Positions 18,380 to 26,895 of a stretch of DNA of 64,000 bases are shown here, one piece after another. Source of the stretch: Ulvibacterium marinum. GTDB lineage: Bacteria; Bacteroidota; Bacteroidia; Flavobacteriales; Flavobacteriaceae. The translations under genes were made by a program, and so were the position numbers. How positions within the stretch are numbered: position 1 is the stretch's first letter; every line of letters begins with the position of its first letter. The notes beneath the pieces were generated by a model. That model searched no databases. It saw only the letters and a program-made list of their open reading frames with translations, and was not told the DNA's origin. The DNA lies in NCBI RefSeq assembly GCF_003626755.1, contig NZ_RBCJ01000002.1, forward strand, positions 744,001 through 808,000, read 5' to 3'.

Positions 18380-18942
18380 TTTTTTGCCAGCTTAAAATCC
18401 AGTTTCACAAGAACTTCCTTAGCAATTTTATTCCGGACTATCTTGGGTATTTCAATAGCAAAATCACCCGGAGTAACTATGAACTCCCCAGTAATGGAAA
18501 TGATATCCCCTATTTTCTGTATTTTCAATACGGTATGTATCTCTTTTTGCTCTCCGCGTACCTCAAGTATACCCTCAACCGGAACCTCTGTTACATTTTC
18601 ATCGAGTTCAACCGCATTTAAGTCGATTAAATTACCCTTGAACTTGGCCTTTGGATAGATATCGGATTCTATGTAATTTTCATTGAAGTGTTCCTCCATC
18701 AATGAGTTTTTGAAATGGAAACCCTTTATGAGGGCCAAAGAGGCAATCTGTTTTGTCTCCGTGCTCAAAATAGCGGTAACCGATTCGTTGGTCGCTTTCA
18801 CCTCTTCAAAAAGCTGTTCGGAGGCTTCAAAAATTACGATTCCGTTTTTATCGATGTACTTTTCCTGTGCCCAGAGTGAAGCGATTGCTCCATGTACAAG
18901 AACAAGAATTAGTAATGACAATCTGATGTTTACACTTTTCAT
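18376..18942 (-). CDS. YceI-like periplasmic protein (copy 2)
   Basis: Secreted protein of 188 residues with signal peptide ending IASLWAQ. YceI-type pattern: FHFKNSLMEEHFNENYIESD near residue 72, EVPVEGILEVRGEQKEIHT near 120 and GDFAIEIPKIVRNKIAKEVL at the end. It is clearly related to copy 1 at 13554 (the EHFNE-YIESDIYPKA block is shared). It starts 22 bases after the haem c gene and ends by ATGA overlap with the OB-fold gene, so the order cytochrome-YceI-OB-DUF5777 looks like one operon. Confidence 0.88.
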   Translation of the reverse strand: MKSVNIRLSLLILVLVHGAIASLWAQEKYIDKNGIVIFEASEQLFEEVKATNESVTAILSTETKQIASLALIKGFHFKNSLMEEHFNENYIESDIYPKAKFKGNLIDLNAVELDENVTEVPVEGILEVRGEQKEIHTVLKIQKIGDIISITGEFIVTPGDFAIEIPKIVRNKIAKEVLVKLDFKLAKK

Positions 18943-18964
18943 GATAATATCCCTTTACTGTGTC

Positions 18965-19330
18965 CTATTGTTCCAAAAAACCTTCGTCTATCCATTGGTC
19001 TATCAAATCAATAGTGGTTTGGGGTAACCTGCCACCGGGTGGCATGGCACCTGCTTCCCCGGCCTGCTTGTTAATAGCCCTGGACAAGGAACCATTTTCC
19101 GCACGGGCGCTAACTTGTTGAAAATTCGTCAGGGAAAAGGGCGCACCATTCCGTGTGGGGTCGGAATGGCAGTTCAGGCAGTTACTGCCAATGATCGCCC
19201 TAATATTTGAGTTATAGGTCACAGGCCCACCAGGTTCTTCCATTTCCGTTAAATCATCTTCGCTATCACTTGTACAGGCGATAAGTGTAAGAGCCAATAG
19301 GGGCAGCAAAAATTTTACGTTCCTTTTCAT
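18965..19330 (-). CDS. small c-type cytochrome lipoprotein
   Basis: Protein of 121 residues. The signal peptide MKRNVKFLLPLLALTLIAC has a lipobox ending in Cys19, so the protein should be lipid-anchored. A single haem-binding CLNCH motif lies near residue 50, and AMPPGG near 94 supplies a likely axial methionine; the C-terminus TIDLIDQWIDEGF is typical of such small Bacteroidota cytochromes. The frame extends to 19381 but the ATG at 19330 gives the correct signal peptide. It leads the redox operon and is divergent from the LytTR regulator at 19618, which may control it. Confidence 0.9.
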   Translation of the reverse strand: MKRNVKFLLPLLALTLIACTSDSEDDLTEMEEPGGPVTYNSNIRAIIGSNCLNCHSDPTRNGAPFSLTNFQQVSARAENGSLSRAINKQAGEAGAMPPGGRLPQTTIDLIDQWIDEGFLEQ

Positions 19331-19566
19331 AATTCTCAATTTTAGGTTATTAAATCGCTTGATCAAAAATTTAGGATTCACCCCACGGACTTTGCCAATT
19401 TTGATTTCCTAAACTTTGTTCAAAGCAACTACTTGCCAGTAGTTTTTGAAGACAAAACCTTTCTGAAAGGGAAGAATGAGGTTTAATAGGGAAAAATAGA
19501 CCTTAAAAGGAATTGGATAAAAATGGAGAAAGCAACATTGGTCCCAAAGAATAACGTTCAAACCGT

Positions 19567-19594
19567 TTTGGTGAAAATCAAATTGTTATATTCG
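19567..19594 (+). promoter_or_regulatory. candidate promoter of the LytTR regulator gene
   Basis: TTTG at 19567-19570 and TATATTCG at 19587-19594 resemble the Bacteroidota -33 and -7 elements, with 16 bases between them. The -7 match has one mismatch to TAnnTTTG. It lies 23 bases before the ATG at 19618. Confidence 0.35.
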
Positions 19595-19617
19595 AGAAAA
19601 AATTGCCCTTAAACGCA

Positions 19618-20727
19618 ATGCGAAAAGACAAACTCTACTTCCTCACCTTTCTATCAATTTCGGTTATTTATACTGCGATTGCCGGTGTTGCGCTACATTA
19701 TTTGATTAAGGCCAGCACCCATGAATTGCTTGAAGCCCATCTCGAATTTAGCAAGAAGGAAGCCAAAACCTTTGCCACACTTCTTAGCCATCAATTGGCT
19801 AATGGTATTACCAAGGACTCCACAATTAGCTACACGCAAACGAGTTTAAAAGGCACTGATTTTGAAAGAGGTTTTTTAAGCGTTTATGACTGGTCCGGAA
19901 GAGTAATATGCCACCCGGACATCAAAAATGTTGGACAACCGGCAAGTGCCAACAAATCATTTGTATCGTCGGTAACCGATGATTTAAGTCCAGAAAATTT
20001 TTATGACCTGTTAATAGCAAGTCAAGAAGAACTGGCAGAGGATACTTCGGAAAATACGGGGCAACAATCCGAGGTCATACATCTATTTCCTGTTCAAAAT
20101 TCGGATTGGATTGTGGCGGCACATGTCAACATTACCAATATTTCTTCGGAATTGGACGAAATAAAAAGAAGGTTCTATCTTATTTTTCTGGTAATGGGCC
20201 TTATCGTAATTCTTTCCTATGTAATTACTGTGCGATTAATAGGGAGCTCCTATGAAAAAAGATTAGAGCTTAAAAACCAACAATTGGAAGATGAAGTTAT
20301 TAATCTTTCAAAACTGAACAGGGCCGTAGGGGACTATCAACAAAAAGTAATAGAGAAAAAACCACAGACCCGAACCAGCGATAACAATACCAAAAAAAGA
20401 ATACTTACGTATATCCGCAATGAGCTGTTGCCTATTCCTATAGGGGAGATTGCCCATATTTATACGGAAAACACAATAACCTATGTGGTCTGCTTTAACG
20501 GTAAGCGTTCTACCTCAAATTTGAGTCTTGATGAACTTTTCTCCAACCTCGACGATAGCTACTTTTTTAGAGCCAATCGGCAATTCATCATTGCCATATC
20601 CGCAATAAATAAAATTGTGAAATATGGGAATAACCAGCTAAAAATATTGGTGAATCCAAACTCTGAGGTAGATATCATCATAAGCAAAAATAGAGCTGCC
20701 GAGTTTAAGCAATGGCTTAATTTGTAA
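19618..20727 (+). CDS. membrane-bound sensor with LytTR DNA-binding domain
   Basis: One-component regulator of 369 residues. A membrane helix at about 7-27, an extracytoplasmic sensor of about 150 residues (FLSVYDWSGRVICHPDIKN, VIHLFPVQNSDWIVAAHVN, resembling Cache/PAS-type sensors), a second helix at about 190-210, a coiled-coil segment (LELKNQQLEDEVINLSKLN) and a C-terminal LytTR domain (about 265-369; ending FFRANRQFIIAISAINKI). There is no receiver or kinase domain. The ATG at 19618 is preferred to the TTG at 19603. It is divergent from the haem c/YceI/DUF5777 cluster, whose regulation by it is inferred from position. Confidence 0.85.
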   Translation: MRKDKLYFLTFLSISVIYTAIAGVALHYLIKASTHELLEAHLEFSKKEAKTFATLLSHQLANGITKDSTISYTQTSLKGTDFERGFLSVYDWSGRVICHPDIKNVGQPASANKSFVSSVTDDLSPENFYDLLIASQEELAEDTSENTGQQSEVIHLFPVQNSDWIVAAHVNITNISSELDEIKRRFYLIFLVMGLIVILSYVITVRLIGSSYEKRLELKNQQLEDEVINLSKLNRAVGDYQQKVIEKKPQTRTSDNNTKKRILTYIRNELLPIPIGEIAHIYTENTITYVVCFNGKRSTSNLSLDELFSNLDDSYFFRANRQFIIAISAINKIVKYGNNQLKILVNPNSEVDIIISKNRAAEFKQWLNL

Positions 20728-20861
20728 ACATTGCAGATTGCTTTGCCTCGTCCATTTTTCTTATCTTTTGTTCTCATTGAAAAGTATATTGGCGTACCGA
20801 ACCTTAATGTGTCCGTTATCGGTTCTTACCAATCGGTAGTACGAGTAATGATTTCATAATC

Positions 20862-21977
20862 ATGATAGATAGCATCCTTCAGTTCTTAATAGGAATAGGT
20901 ATTTTGCAGTCCCTACTTTTGGGATCGGTACTCATCCTTAGTTATGGTAAGAACAGGCTGATCTCAATGATTTTAGGAATTATACTTCTACTTGCCTCTT
21001 TTTTACTATTGTCTGAACTATTAGATCTTCTGAACATAGGGCAAAGCTTTAAAAGACTTCGGAGGTATTCTATTTTGCTGGATTTGGTATTGGTCGTGCT
21101 TATATGGTGGCTTACCTTAACCATTACCGGCAAAATGACCAGGTTTTCAAAAGCGGATTATATACATCTTCTACCCTTTGCCATAGGCCTGCTTTGGTTG
21201 GAAACCGGTTTTAATTGGTATGGAAACGAAAGTCCAGGAACATTTTCCCATATTCCGGATGCCATCGGAATTTTTTTAGCCTATAAAGGGGTTATCTGGG
21301 CCATTTATGTCGTGGGCTGTATACGGATCATTTCATCAAAAAAACTACAGATCTCCGACTTTCCCAACAAAGTAAGGAAAAGACTGTTGCAAAAGCTGAT
21401 CTGGCCTTTTATCGGTATTTCATCCATCAGTTTTTTTTGTTTTTGGCTGATGTTTTTTGGAATCGACCTGCCCATTGATTCCGATTACTTGGGAGCTATA
21501 TTGATTACTGCTTTTGTATATTTTCTTACACTTTCAATTCTCTGGGAACCCCATCTTTTTATAAGGACCAGAGGGGAATCCATATGGCCCAAATACCACA
21601 GGTCAAAAATTGACAGCGCGTTGGATTCGGATTATTTACAGCGATTGAGAAATTATTTGGAACAAGAAAAACCCTACCTAGATAAAAAACTAAGTCTGCA
21701 CGCACTTGCACAAACCTTAGGTATTTCCCCAAATACGATTTCCCGAATCATTAATGAACAGTTGGGTCAAAGCTTCAATGACCTCATCAATACCTATCGT
21801 TTACAGGAAGTAAAACAAAAATTGGTAGACCCTAAACACGACAATAAAACCATTCTTGCCCTAGCTTTTGAGTCCGGTTTTCAAAGCAAGGCCTCCTTCA
21901 ACCGGGTTTTTAAAAAAATAGAGGGGAAAACCCCCTCCGAGTATAAAGAAAGTTTTAGGTCTCATCCTACCCTTTAG
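20862..21977 (+). CDS. membrane-anchored AraC-family regulator
   Basis: Protein of 371 residues with about seven hydrophobic helices in the first 235 residues and an AraC-type double helix-turn-helix at about 265-371 (LSLHALAQTLGISPNTISRI, then ILALAFESGFQSKASFNRVF and the end motif GKTPSEY). The architecture, a multi-helix membrane sensor fused to an HTH, is common in Flavobacteriia. Its target is unknown; it precedes the S41 peptidase by 58 bases on the same strand, and the two may be functionally linked. Confidence 0.88.
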   Translation: MIDSILQFLIGIGILQSLLLGSVLILSYGKNRLISMILGIILLLASFLLLSELLDLLNIGQSFKRLRRYSILLDLVLVVLIWWLTLTITGKMTRFSKADYIHLLPFAIGLLWLETGFNWYGNESPGTFSHIPDAIGIFLAYKGVIWAIYVVGCIRIISSKKLQISDFPNKVRKRLLQKLIWPFIGISSISFFCFWLMFFGIDLPIDSDYLGAILITAFVYFLTLSILWEPHLFIRTRGESIWPKYHRSKIDSALDSDYLQRLRNYLEQEKPYLDKKLSLHALAQTLGISPNTISRIINEQLGQSFNDLINTYRLQEVKQKLVDPKHDNKTILALAFESGFQSKASFNRVFKKIEGKTPSEYKESFRSHPTL

Positions 21978-22035
21978 GTCGATTCGCATACTCCAAGATT
22001 CTAGTTTTACATCCTATTCATCAATCAAATGCATT

Positions 22036-23703
22036 ATGAAAAAGTTATGTAATCTTCTCGTCGTATTATTTGCCCCTTGCCATTTAGTTGCACAACCGCT
22101 AATAGAGGTTGCAAAATCGCACTATACCCATGAATCCTGGGAGTTGGCCTACACATCTTATAAAAACGTATTGGAGATCAATCCCTATAACGATGTGTAT
22201 TGGTATCGCTATGCAAATACCGCCGAAAAGACCAATCATCTTGATGAGGCCATAGAAGCCTACCGTAAAACGATTGCATTAAACACGGCCCATGGCTTGG
22301 CCATGTATAGGTTGGCCCGCTGTTATGCCCAGAAGGGTAATACAAAAAAGGTCCTTACATGGTTGGAGAAGGCCGACCATACCGGTCATTATAATATCCA
22401 AAGCGCAATAGGGGACCAAAAATTTAAGAACCTACACTCCAATGATCAATTCAAAACTCTTACAGGACAATTGTTCCAACCGGCCACAAACAAAATACAG
22501 GCATGGCAGCGAGACCTTGAATACCTTGTGGAACAGGTAGAAAAGGAGCACAAAAATTTTACACATTCCATTTCTTTGGAAGAATGGCAAAATGCAGTAC
22601 AAAAAGTCCATAACAAGATTCCTCAAATGACAGATCTGGAAATCATCGGCGCCTTTATGGAGCTGTTGGCCAAAATCGGCGATGGCCATACCCTGCTCTA
22701 TCCTCCCTTTCAAGGAATCTATGCATTTAAGGCTCTGCCTTTGGAGTTTTATTATTTCGAAGACGAATTGTATGTGAGAGCGGCCGAACCGGAGTATCAA
22801 TCGCTCGTAGGCGCCAAGGTTGAAAGAGTGGGATCAATGCCCATAAAAGATATCATAGATGCTTGCAAGGAATATTTGGGTTATGACAATGAAATGCAAT
22901 TAAAATGGATTATTCCCGTTGCACTTGGCTTTAGTGACATTTATGAATTGATAGGGGCCAGTAAGAACAGGGATTCCATTGAACTCACTTCACGCTCATT
23001 AGATGGACAGACCCTGACGGTTTCCATAAAATCAGGACCTCTTACCAGGGATCCCATGGCCAGATTTGCCCCACCCCATTGGATAGATTTACAAAACTCT
23101 AAAATCCCATTATGGAAAAGAGATCCGGAAAACCAGTATTGGTATGAATACCTGTCAGATAAAAAAATTGTGTATTTCCAATTTAATCAGGTACGAAACA
23201 AACCTGATCAAAGTTTAGCCGACTTCGTCAAAGAACTATTTCAATTTGTTCATAAAAATGACGTTAAGGCCCTGATTTTGGATATTCGACTTAACAACGG
23301 AGGCAACAGTTTTTTAAACCGAGCATTGGTTCATGAAATCATTAGAAGCGACAAAATAAATACCCATGGAAAACTCTTCACCATTATTGGAAGACGGACG
23401 TTTTCCGCGGCCATGAATTTAACATCAGATCTGGAAAAGAACACGGCCACGCTCTTTGTTGGTGAACCTACCGGTTCCAGACCCAACTTTTATGGTGAAG
23501 ACAATGAATTTATACTGCCCAATAGTGGTCTTACCGGAAGTATTTCCAGTAGGTACTGGCAGGGTGGGCAAACATCAGATGATACCAGAACCTGGATTGC
23601 TCCCCATTTGGCAGCTGATTTAAGCTTAGAGAACTATCAGAAGGACGAAGATCCAGCATTGGAAGCTATTTTTGCCTATTTGGAAGCTTTAAAAACCGAA
23701 TAG
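22036..23703 (+). CDS. S41-family peptidase with N-terminal TPR
   Basis: Secreted protein of 555 residues. Signal peptide (ending HLVAQ near 22), TPR-like repeats at about 25-140 (YRYANTAEKTNHLDEAIEAY, MYRLARCYAQKGNTKKVLTW), then an S41/C-terminal-processing-protease-like region from about 165. Family motifs: LAKIGDGHTLL near 215, LILDIRLNNGGNS near 415 and the nucleophile region GRRTFSAAMNL near 455, where the Ser is the likely catalytic residue. No PDZ is obvious. It probably processes peptides or proteins in the periplasm; substrate unknown. Confidence 0.86.
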   Translation: MKKLCNLLVVLFAPCHLVAQPLIEVAKSHYTHESWELAYTSYKNVLEINPYNDVYWYRYANTAEKTNHLDEAIEAYRKTIALNTAHGLAMYRLARCYAQKGNTKKVLTWLEKADHTGHYNIQSAIGDQKFKNLHSNDQFKTLTGQLFQPATNKIQAWQRDLEYLVEQVEKEHKNFTHSISLEEWQNAVQKVHNKIPQMTDLEIIGAFMELLAKIGDGHTLLYPPFQGIYAFKALPLEFYYFEDELYVRAAEPEYQSLVGAKVERVGSMPIKDIIDACKEYLGYDNEMQLKWIIPVALGFSDIYELIGASKNRDSIELTSRSLDGQTLTVSIKSGPLTRDPMARFAPPHWIDLQNSKIPLWKRDPENQYWYEYLSDKKIVYFQFNQVRNKPDQSLADFVKELFQFVHKNDVKALILDIRLNNGGNSFLNRALVHEIIRSDKINTHGKLFTIIGRRTFSAAMNLTSDLEKNTATLFVGEPTGSRPNFYGEDNEFILPNSGLTGSISSRYWQGGQTSDDTRTWIAPHLAADLSLENYQKDEDPALEAIFAYLEALKTE

Positions 23704-23717
23704 ATTTTGAGTTGTTC

Positions 23718-23742
23718 AGTAGTTTTGTGAGTAAAAACTACT
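23718..23742 (+). terminator. possible weak terminator after the S41 peptidase gene
   Basis: AGTAGTTTT at 23718-23726 pairs with AAAACTACT at 23734-23742 (9 perfect pairs, 7-base loop), 15 bases after the stop codon. The stem is AT-rich and the T-tract is poor, so termination would be inefficient. Confidence 0.4.
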
Positions 23743-23827
23743 ATTTAATTGGCATTTATTTTTTCTCTATTTTTATAGAAATCGAAGTTGTCATATTTCG
23801 GATTGACCAATCAAAATTTAAAGTGCC

Positions 23828-24469
23828 ATGAAAATAACCCGATTTGCTGCAATCCTGCTTTTTACATTCTTGTTAGCGGGCTGTTCTTCCTATCTGACCA
23901 GTTCGGAAAATGTGGGTAAAACAAAAAAAGCCTATGAAAAAATTTTGGTGTTGGGGCGTTCAAAAGATAATACGACCCGTTTGAAATTTGAAAACCAAGT
24001 AGTGGAACAACTTAAGGCAAATGGCGTTAGTGCCATAGCCTCATATACTATTGATGGAACCAAGAACGTAAACCGGGAGTTTTCTGAAAGCGAAGTTCAG
24101 GATGTAAAGAAAAAATTGGTTTCGGCGGGATTTGATGGAGTCATCATAACCAACTTGATAAATTCCGAGGAGTATACCGATGTTATTCCAGGAAACTCTT
24201 CCACAACTTATATTCCGGCCAGATATGGAAGGTTTGGTCGCTATTATGCCTATTATCCGGTTACTACTTGGGAACCCGACCAGCTGAAGACAGGTATAAA
24301 ATATGTCCTTGAAAGTAGCCTATATAATATTAAAGGCAATGATGGGGATAACTTACAATGGGTAGGCAGGTTTGAGCTGAAAGATCCAACTTCATTGGAA
24401 AAGACCTCTGCAAATTATGCCAAAGAACTTGTCGGAGCTTTGTTAAAACAAAGTGTCGCTACCAACTGA
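23828..24469 (+). CDS. lipoprotein of a four-member paralogous family (A)
   Basis: Lipoprotein of 213 residues; signal peptide ends LLAGC (Cys19). The family, shared with genes at 38048, 56766 and 58718, has a common plan: a short N-terminal segment, a strand like KILVLGR, R-x-x-F/Y-E, a GVSAIAS-type strand, a helix, FDGVIITNL, a variable Tyr/Pro-rich loop (here GRFGRYYAYYPVTTWEP), then YVLESSLYNI and a C-terminal KDPTSLEKTSANYAKELVG helix. I do not know its function; the fold looks like alternating beta/alpha. It is probably monocistronic, with a terminator at 24495-24520. Confidence 0.8.
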   Translation: MKITRFAAILLFTFLLAGCSSYLTSSENVGKTKKAYEKILVLGRSKDNTTRLKFENQVVEQLKANGVSAIASYTIDGTKNVNREFSESEVQDVKKKLVSAGFDGVIITNLINSEEYTDVIPGNSSTTYIPARYGRFGRYYAYYPVTTWEPDQLKTGIKYVLESSLYNIKGNDGDNLQWVGRFELKDPTSLEKTSANYAKELVGALLKQSVATN

Positions 24470-24494
24470 TAGGTTACTTCAATGAAAATTAAAG

Positions 24495-24520
24495 GTCTAA
24501 TCCATTGGATAGGACTTTTT
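24495..24520 (+). terminator. intrinsic terminator after lipoprotein A gene
   Basis: An imperfect hairpin (GTCT-A-ATCC pairing with GGAT-A-GGAC across 24495-24515) is followed at once by TTTTT (24516-24520). Located 25 bases past the stop of the gene ending at 24469. Confidence 0.65.
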
Positions 24521-24574
24521 CATTCCGTTTACTATTAATGAGTATCTTAAAACTCAATTCACAGTTTTCGTTAA

Positions 24575-26206
24575 ATGGCCATGGGCAAAACATCAAAATT
24601 GGCAATAGGTGTCGTTCTCTTGGGAATTGTCACAGCTCTGGGAATAGTCTGGGCCAAAAATCGGATACGTAATTTGATTCAGGCGGAAATCATCCATTTC
24701 AATGATACCAAACCCTATACTTTTACATTCGATGATCTTGACTTCTCCCTGTTCAAAAGTTCGGCCAAATTTCAAAACCTGACCATAACACCAGACAGTG
24801 TGTCCACGGCCGGGGACATACTGGATAGTTTTGAACATCCCCATATTTTCGTTCAAAGTTTACAGATGGAGGGACTTGATGTATGGGCCATACTTATCCG
24901 TAAGCATCTAATACTAGAGGATATTGCCATTGATGGCATTGAAATAATGTACCAAAAAAATGCCGATACCAACACGGGACCATCCCGACCTATCGAAAAA
25001 GGTACTCCAAAGACCATTCTGCTCGATAAACTAAAGGAAATTAAGTTAGGTAGATTTTCCGTGGATGATTTCTCCTTTACCCTTACCGGGGTCAATAAAG
25101 ATACCCTAGCGTCCTATATGTTGAAGGAGTTTGAAGTTGATGGCATCCGCTTACAAAGGCAATCCCATGTCCCGGGCTTATTTAGCATTAATACGGACGA
25201 TTTGAGCTTGAGGCTTTCAAACCAAAGACTCGGCCTTGCCCAAAAGGAATATGACCTTCAGTTGGGCAATGTACAATTCAATGCCAAAATGGGATTGTTA
25301 AAAATGAATGATGTGTCCTATGTCCCTATGCTTTCCAAAGAGGATTTAGGCTCAAAATATCGCTACAATACGACAATTATGGAATCTCGGATACCCAAGG
25401 TGTCCATTTACGGCTTAGCTATCGAAAAACTATTCTTTAATAAGGGGGTACATTTAGATAGTGTTATTTTAGAAAATCCGGAGTTTATAGTTTATAAGGA
25501 CATGAGCAAGCCTTGGAACAAAAATAAGAGGCCAAAACTGCTATCGGAATTATTAAGGGACATTGAGGATCGATTTCATTTTAAATCAATAATTCTTAAG
25601 CAAGCATCCCTGGACTATACGGAAAAAACCGAAAACCAGGGAAAGCTATTAAACGTGCCCATGAGAAACCTGGATCTGACCATGAGTAAAATTGAACAAA
25701 CAAAGAACGGTAGTACATTGGATATTTCCATGGGTTGCACGGTTTTTGAAAATTTGTCCTTGGCATTGGCCCTTTCCTTCCCAAACCCTAATTCCAGTGA
25801 TGATTTTTATTTTAAAGGTTCTACGGGCAGTACCACCTTTCAGTCCTTTAACCCAGTATTGCTTCCTACCTCCGGCATTAAGTTTGAAAAGGGAGACCTC
25901 ATGGAAATGACCTTTAAAGGCCACGCAAACTCTTCTCGCGCGGAAGGAGATCTTACTATGCTATATAATAATCTACAAGCTACTGTTTTGAAGAAAAATC
26001 AAACTGAAAAGAATAAAACTATTTCCTTTTTGGCCAATCAAGCAGTTAGATCATCAAACCCTTCAAGAAGTGGGAAGACCATGGTAGGAGCCATTGATTT
26101 TGATCGAGTAGAATATAAGGGATTTGGGAACTTTCTCTTTAAGTCGATTGAATCGGGAATAATAAACTCGGTCTATCCTTTTGGAAATCGAAAAAGGAAA
26201 AAATAA
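24575..26206 (+). CDS. AsmA/DUF748-like envelope protein
   Basis: Protein of 543 residues with an N-terminal membrane helix (about 8-27) followed by a long periplasmic region of beta-strand-rich character (FTFDDLDFSLFKSSAKFQNL, GRFSVDDFSFTLTGV). The plan is that of AsmA-like or DUF748 proteins, which in other bacteria bridge the two membranes and affect phospholipid or LPS homeostasis. The similarity is of style rather than of a clear motif, so the family call is tentative. ATG codons at 24575 and 24581 are both possible. Confidence 0.6.
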   Translation: MAMGKTSKLAIGVVLLGIVTALGIVWAKNRIRNLIQAEIIHFNDTKPYTFTFDDLDFSLFKSSAKFQNLTITPDSVSTAGDILDSFEHPHIFVQSLQMEGLDVWAILIRKHLILEDIAIDGIEIMYQKNADTNTGPSRPIEKGTPKTILLDKLKEIKLGRFSVDDFSFTLTGVNKDTLASYMLKEFEVDGIRLQRQSHVPGLFSINTDDLSLRLSNQRLGLAQKEYDLQLGNVQFNAKMGLLKMNDVSYVPMLSKEDLGSKYRYNTTIMESRIPKVSIYGLAIEKLFFNKGVHLDSVILENPEFIVYKDMSKPWNKNKRPKLLSELLRDIEDRFHFKSIILKQASLDYTEKTENQGKLLNVPMRNLDLTMSKIEQTKNGSTLDISMGCTVFENLSLALALSFPNPNSSDDFYFKGSTGSTTFQSFNPVLLPTSGIKFEKGDLMEMTFKGHANSSRAEGDLTMLYNNLQATVLKKNQTEKNKTISFLANQAVRSSNPSRSGKTMVGAIDFDRVEYKGFGNFLFKSIESGIINSVYPFGNRKRKK

Positions 26207-26226
26207 CAGGGTCATTTAAAAGTCCG

Positions 26227-26895
26227 TTATTTCTTTTTCTTGTTCATGATATATTTTTCTACCACCACCGCGGTAATAATTACAATGTAAAATTGGCCAA
26301 TTAACCCTGTAAGAACGGTTGCTTTTTGTGCTATAGGGGTAAGCGGTACAATATCGCCATAACCAATGGTAAGCAAAGTGATATAACTAAAATATAGCAA
26401 GGCATCCGATTTTTGTTCGATGGTTCCTACTATTGCACTCCCTGAAAAGGAGGAAGGATGAATAAGTTCAATGGACAGGAACATAAAAAAAGCCAATAAT
26501 CCCAAGGAAAGATAAGCGCTCATTAGGCCTATTATGACATTTTTACCCACTTTTTTGGCATGCCAGACTTGCCGAATTATTTCTAAGGTTACAAGGGCAT
26601 AGAAAAGTGTATAAATAGCGAGCCTTACCACCTCGTAATCGGCCTCTATACTAAGTTTTTGCACAAGGGTATATACAAAAAACAACACCCCCAATATGAA
26701 CAGAATCACATAGCCCAATAAAAAGCTTCGGGTTTTTGATACCAAAAGAATACCCGAAAGAATATTCACAAGAAAAAAAATATGGATTATTTCTTCTTGA
26801 AAAATAACCATGGGAAAAAGTAGGGAACCGAACAGAATAAAGAGCATACTCAAAAAAAATAGCTCAAATCGGATATGGTACAATTTATTAATCAC
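26227..26895 (-). CDS. two-pore-helix potassium channel family protein
   Basis: Membrane protein of 222 residues. Several hydrophobic helices precede a pore region with the K+ selectivity filter TIGYGD (near residue 178) and a last helix, ending in a lysine-rich tail. No cytoplasmic RCK/TrkA domain is present. The start is GTG at 26895 in the sequence TAGTG, sharing one base with the stop of the RND pump gene, so translation is coupled to it. Channel function follows from the filter; its link to efflux is inference from position. Confidence 0.87.
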   Translation of the reverse strand: MINKLYHIRFELFFLSMLFILFGSLLFPMVIFQEEIIHIFFLVNILSGILLVSKTRSFLLGYVILFILGVLFFVYTLVQKLSIEADYEVVRLAIYTLFYALVTLEIIRQVWHAKKVGKNVIIGLMSAYLSLGLLAFFMFLSIELIHPSSFSGSAIVGTIEQKSDALLYFSYITLLTIGYGDIVPLTPIAQKATVLTGLIGQFYIVIITAVVVEKYIMNKKKK

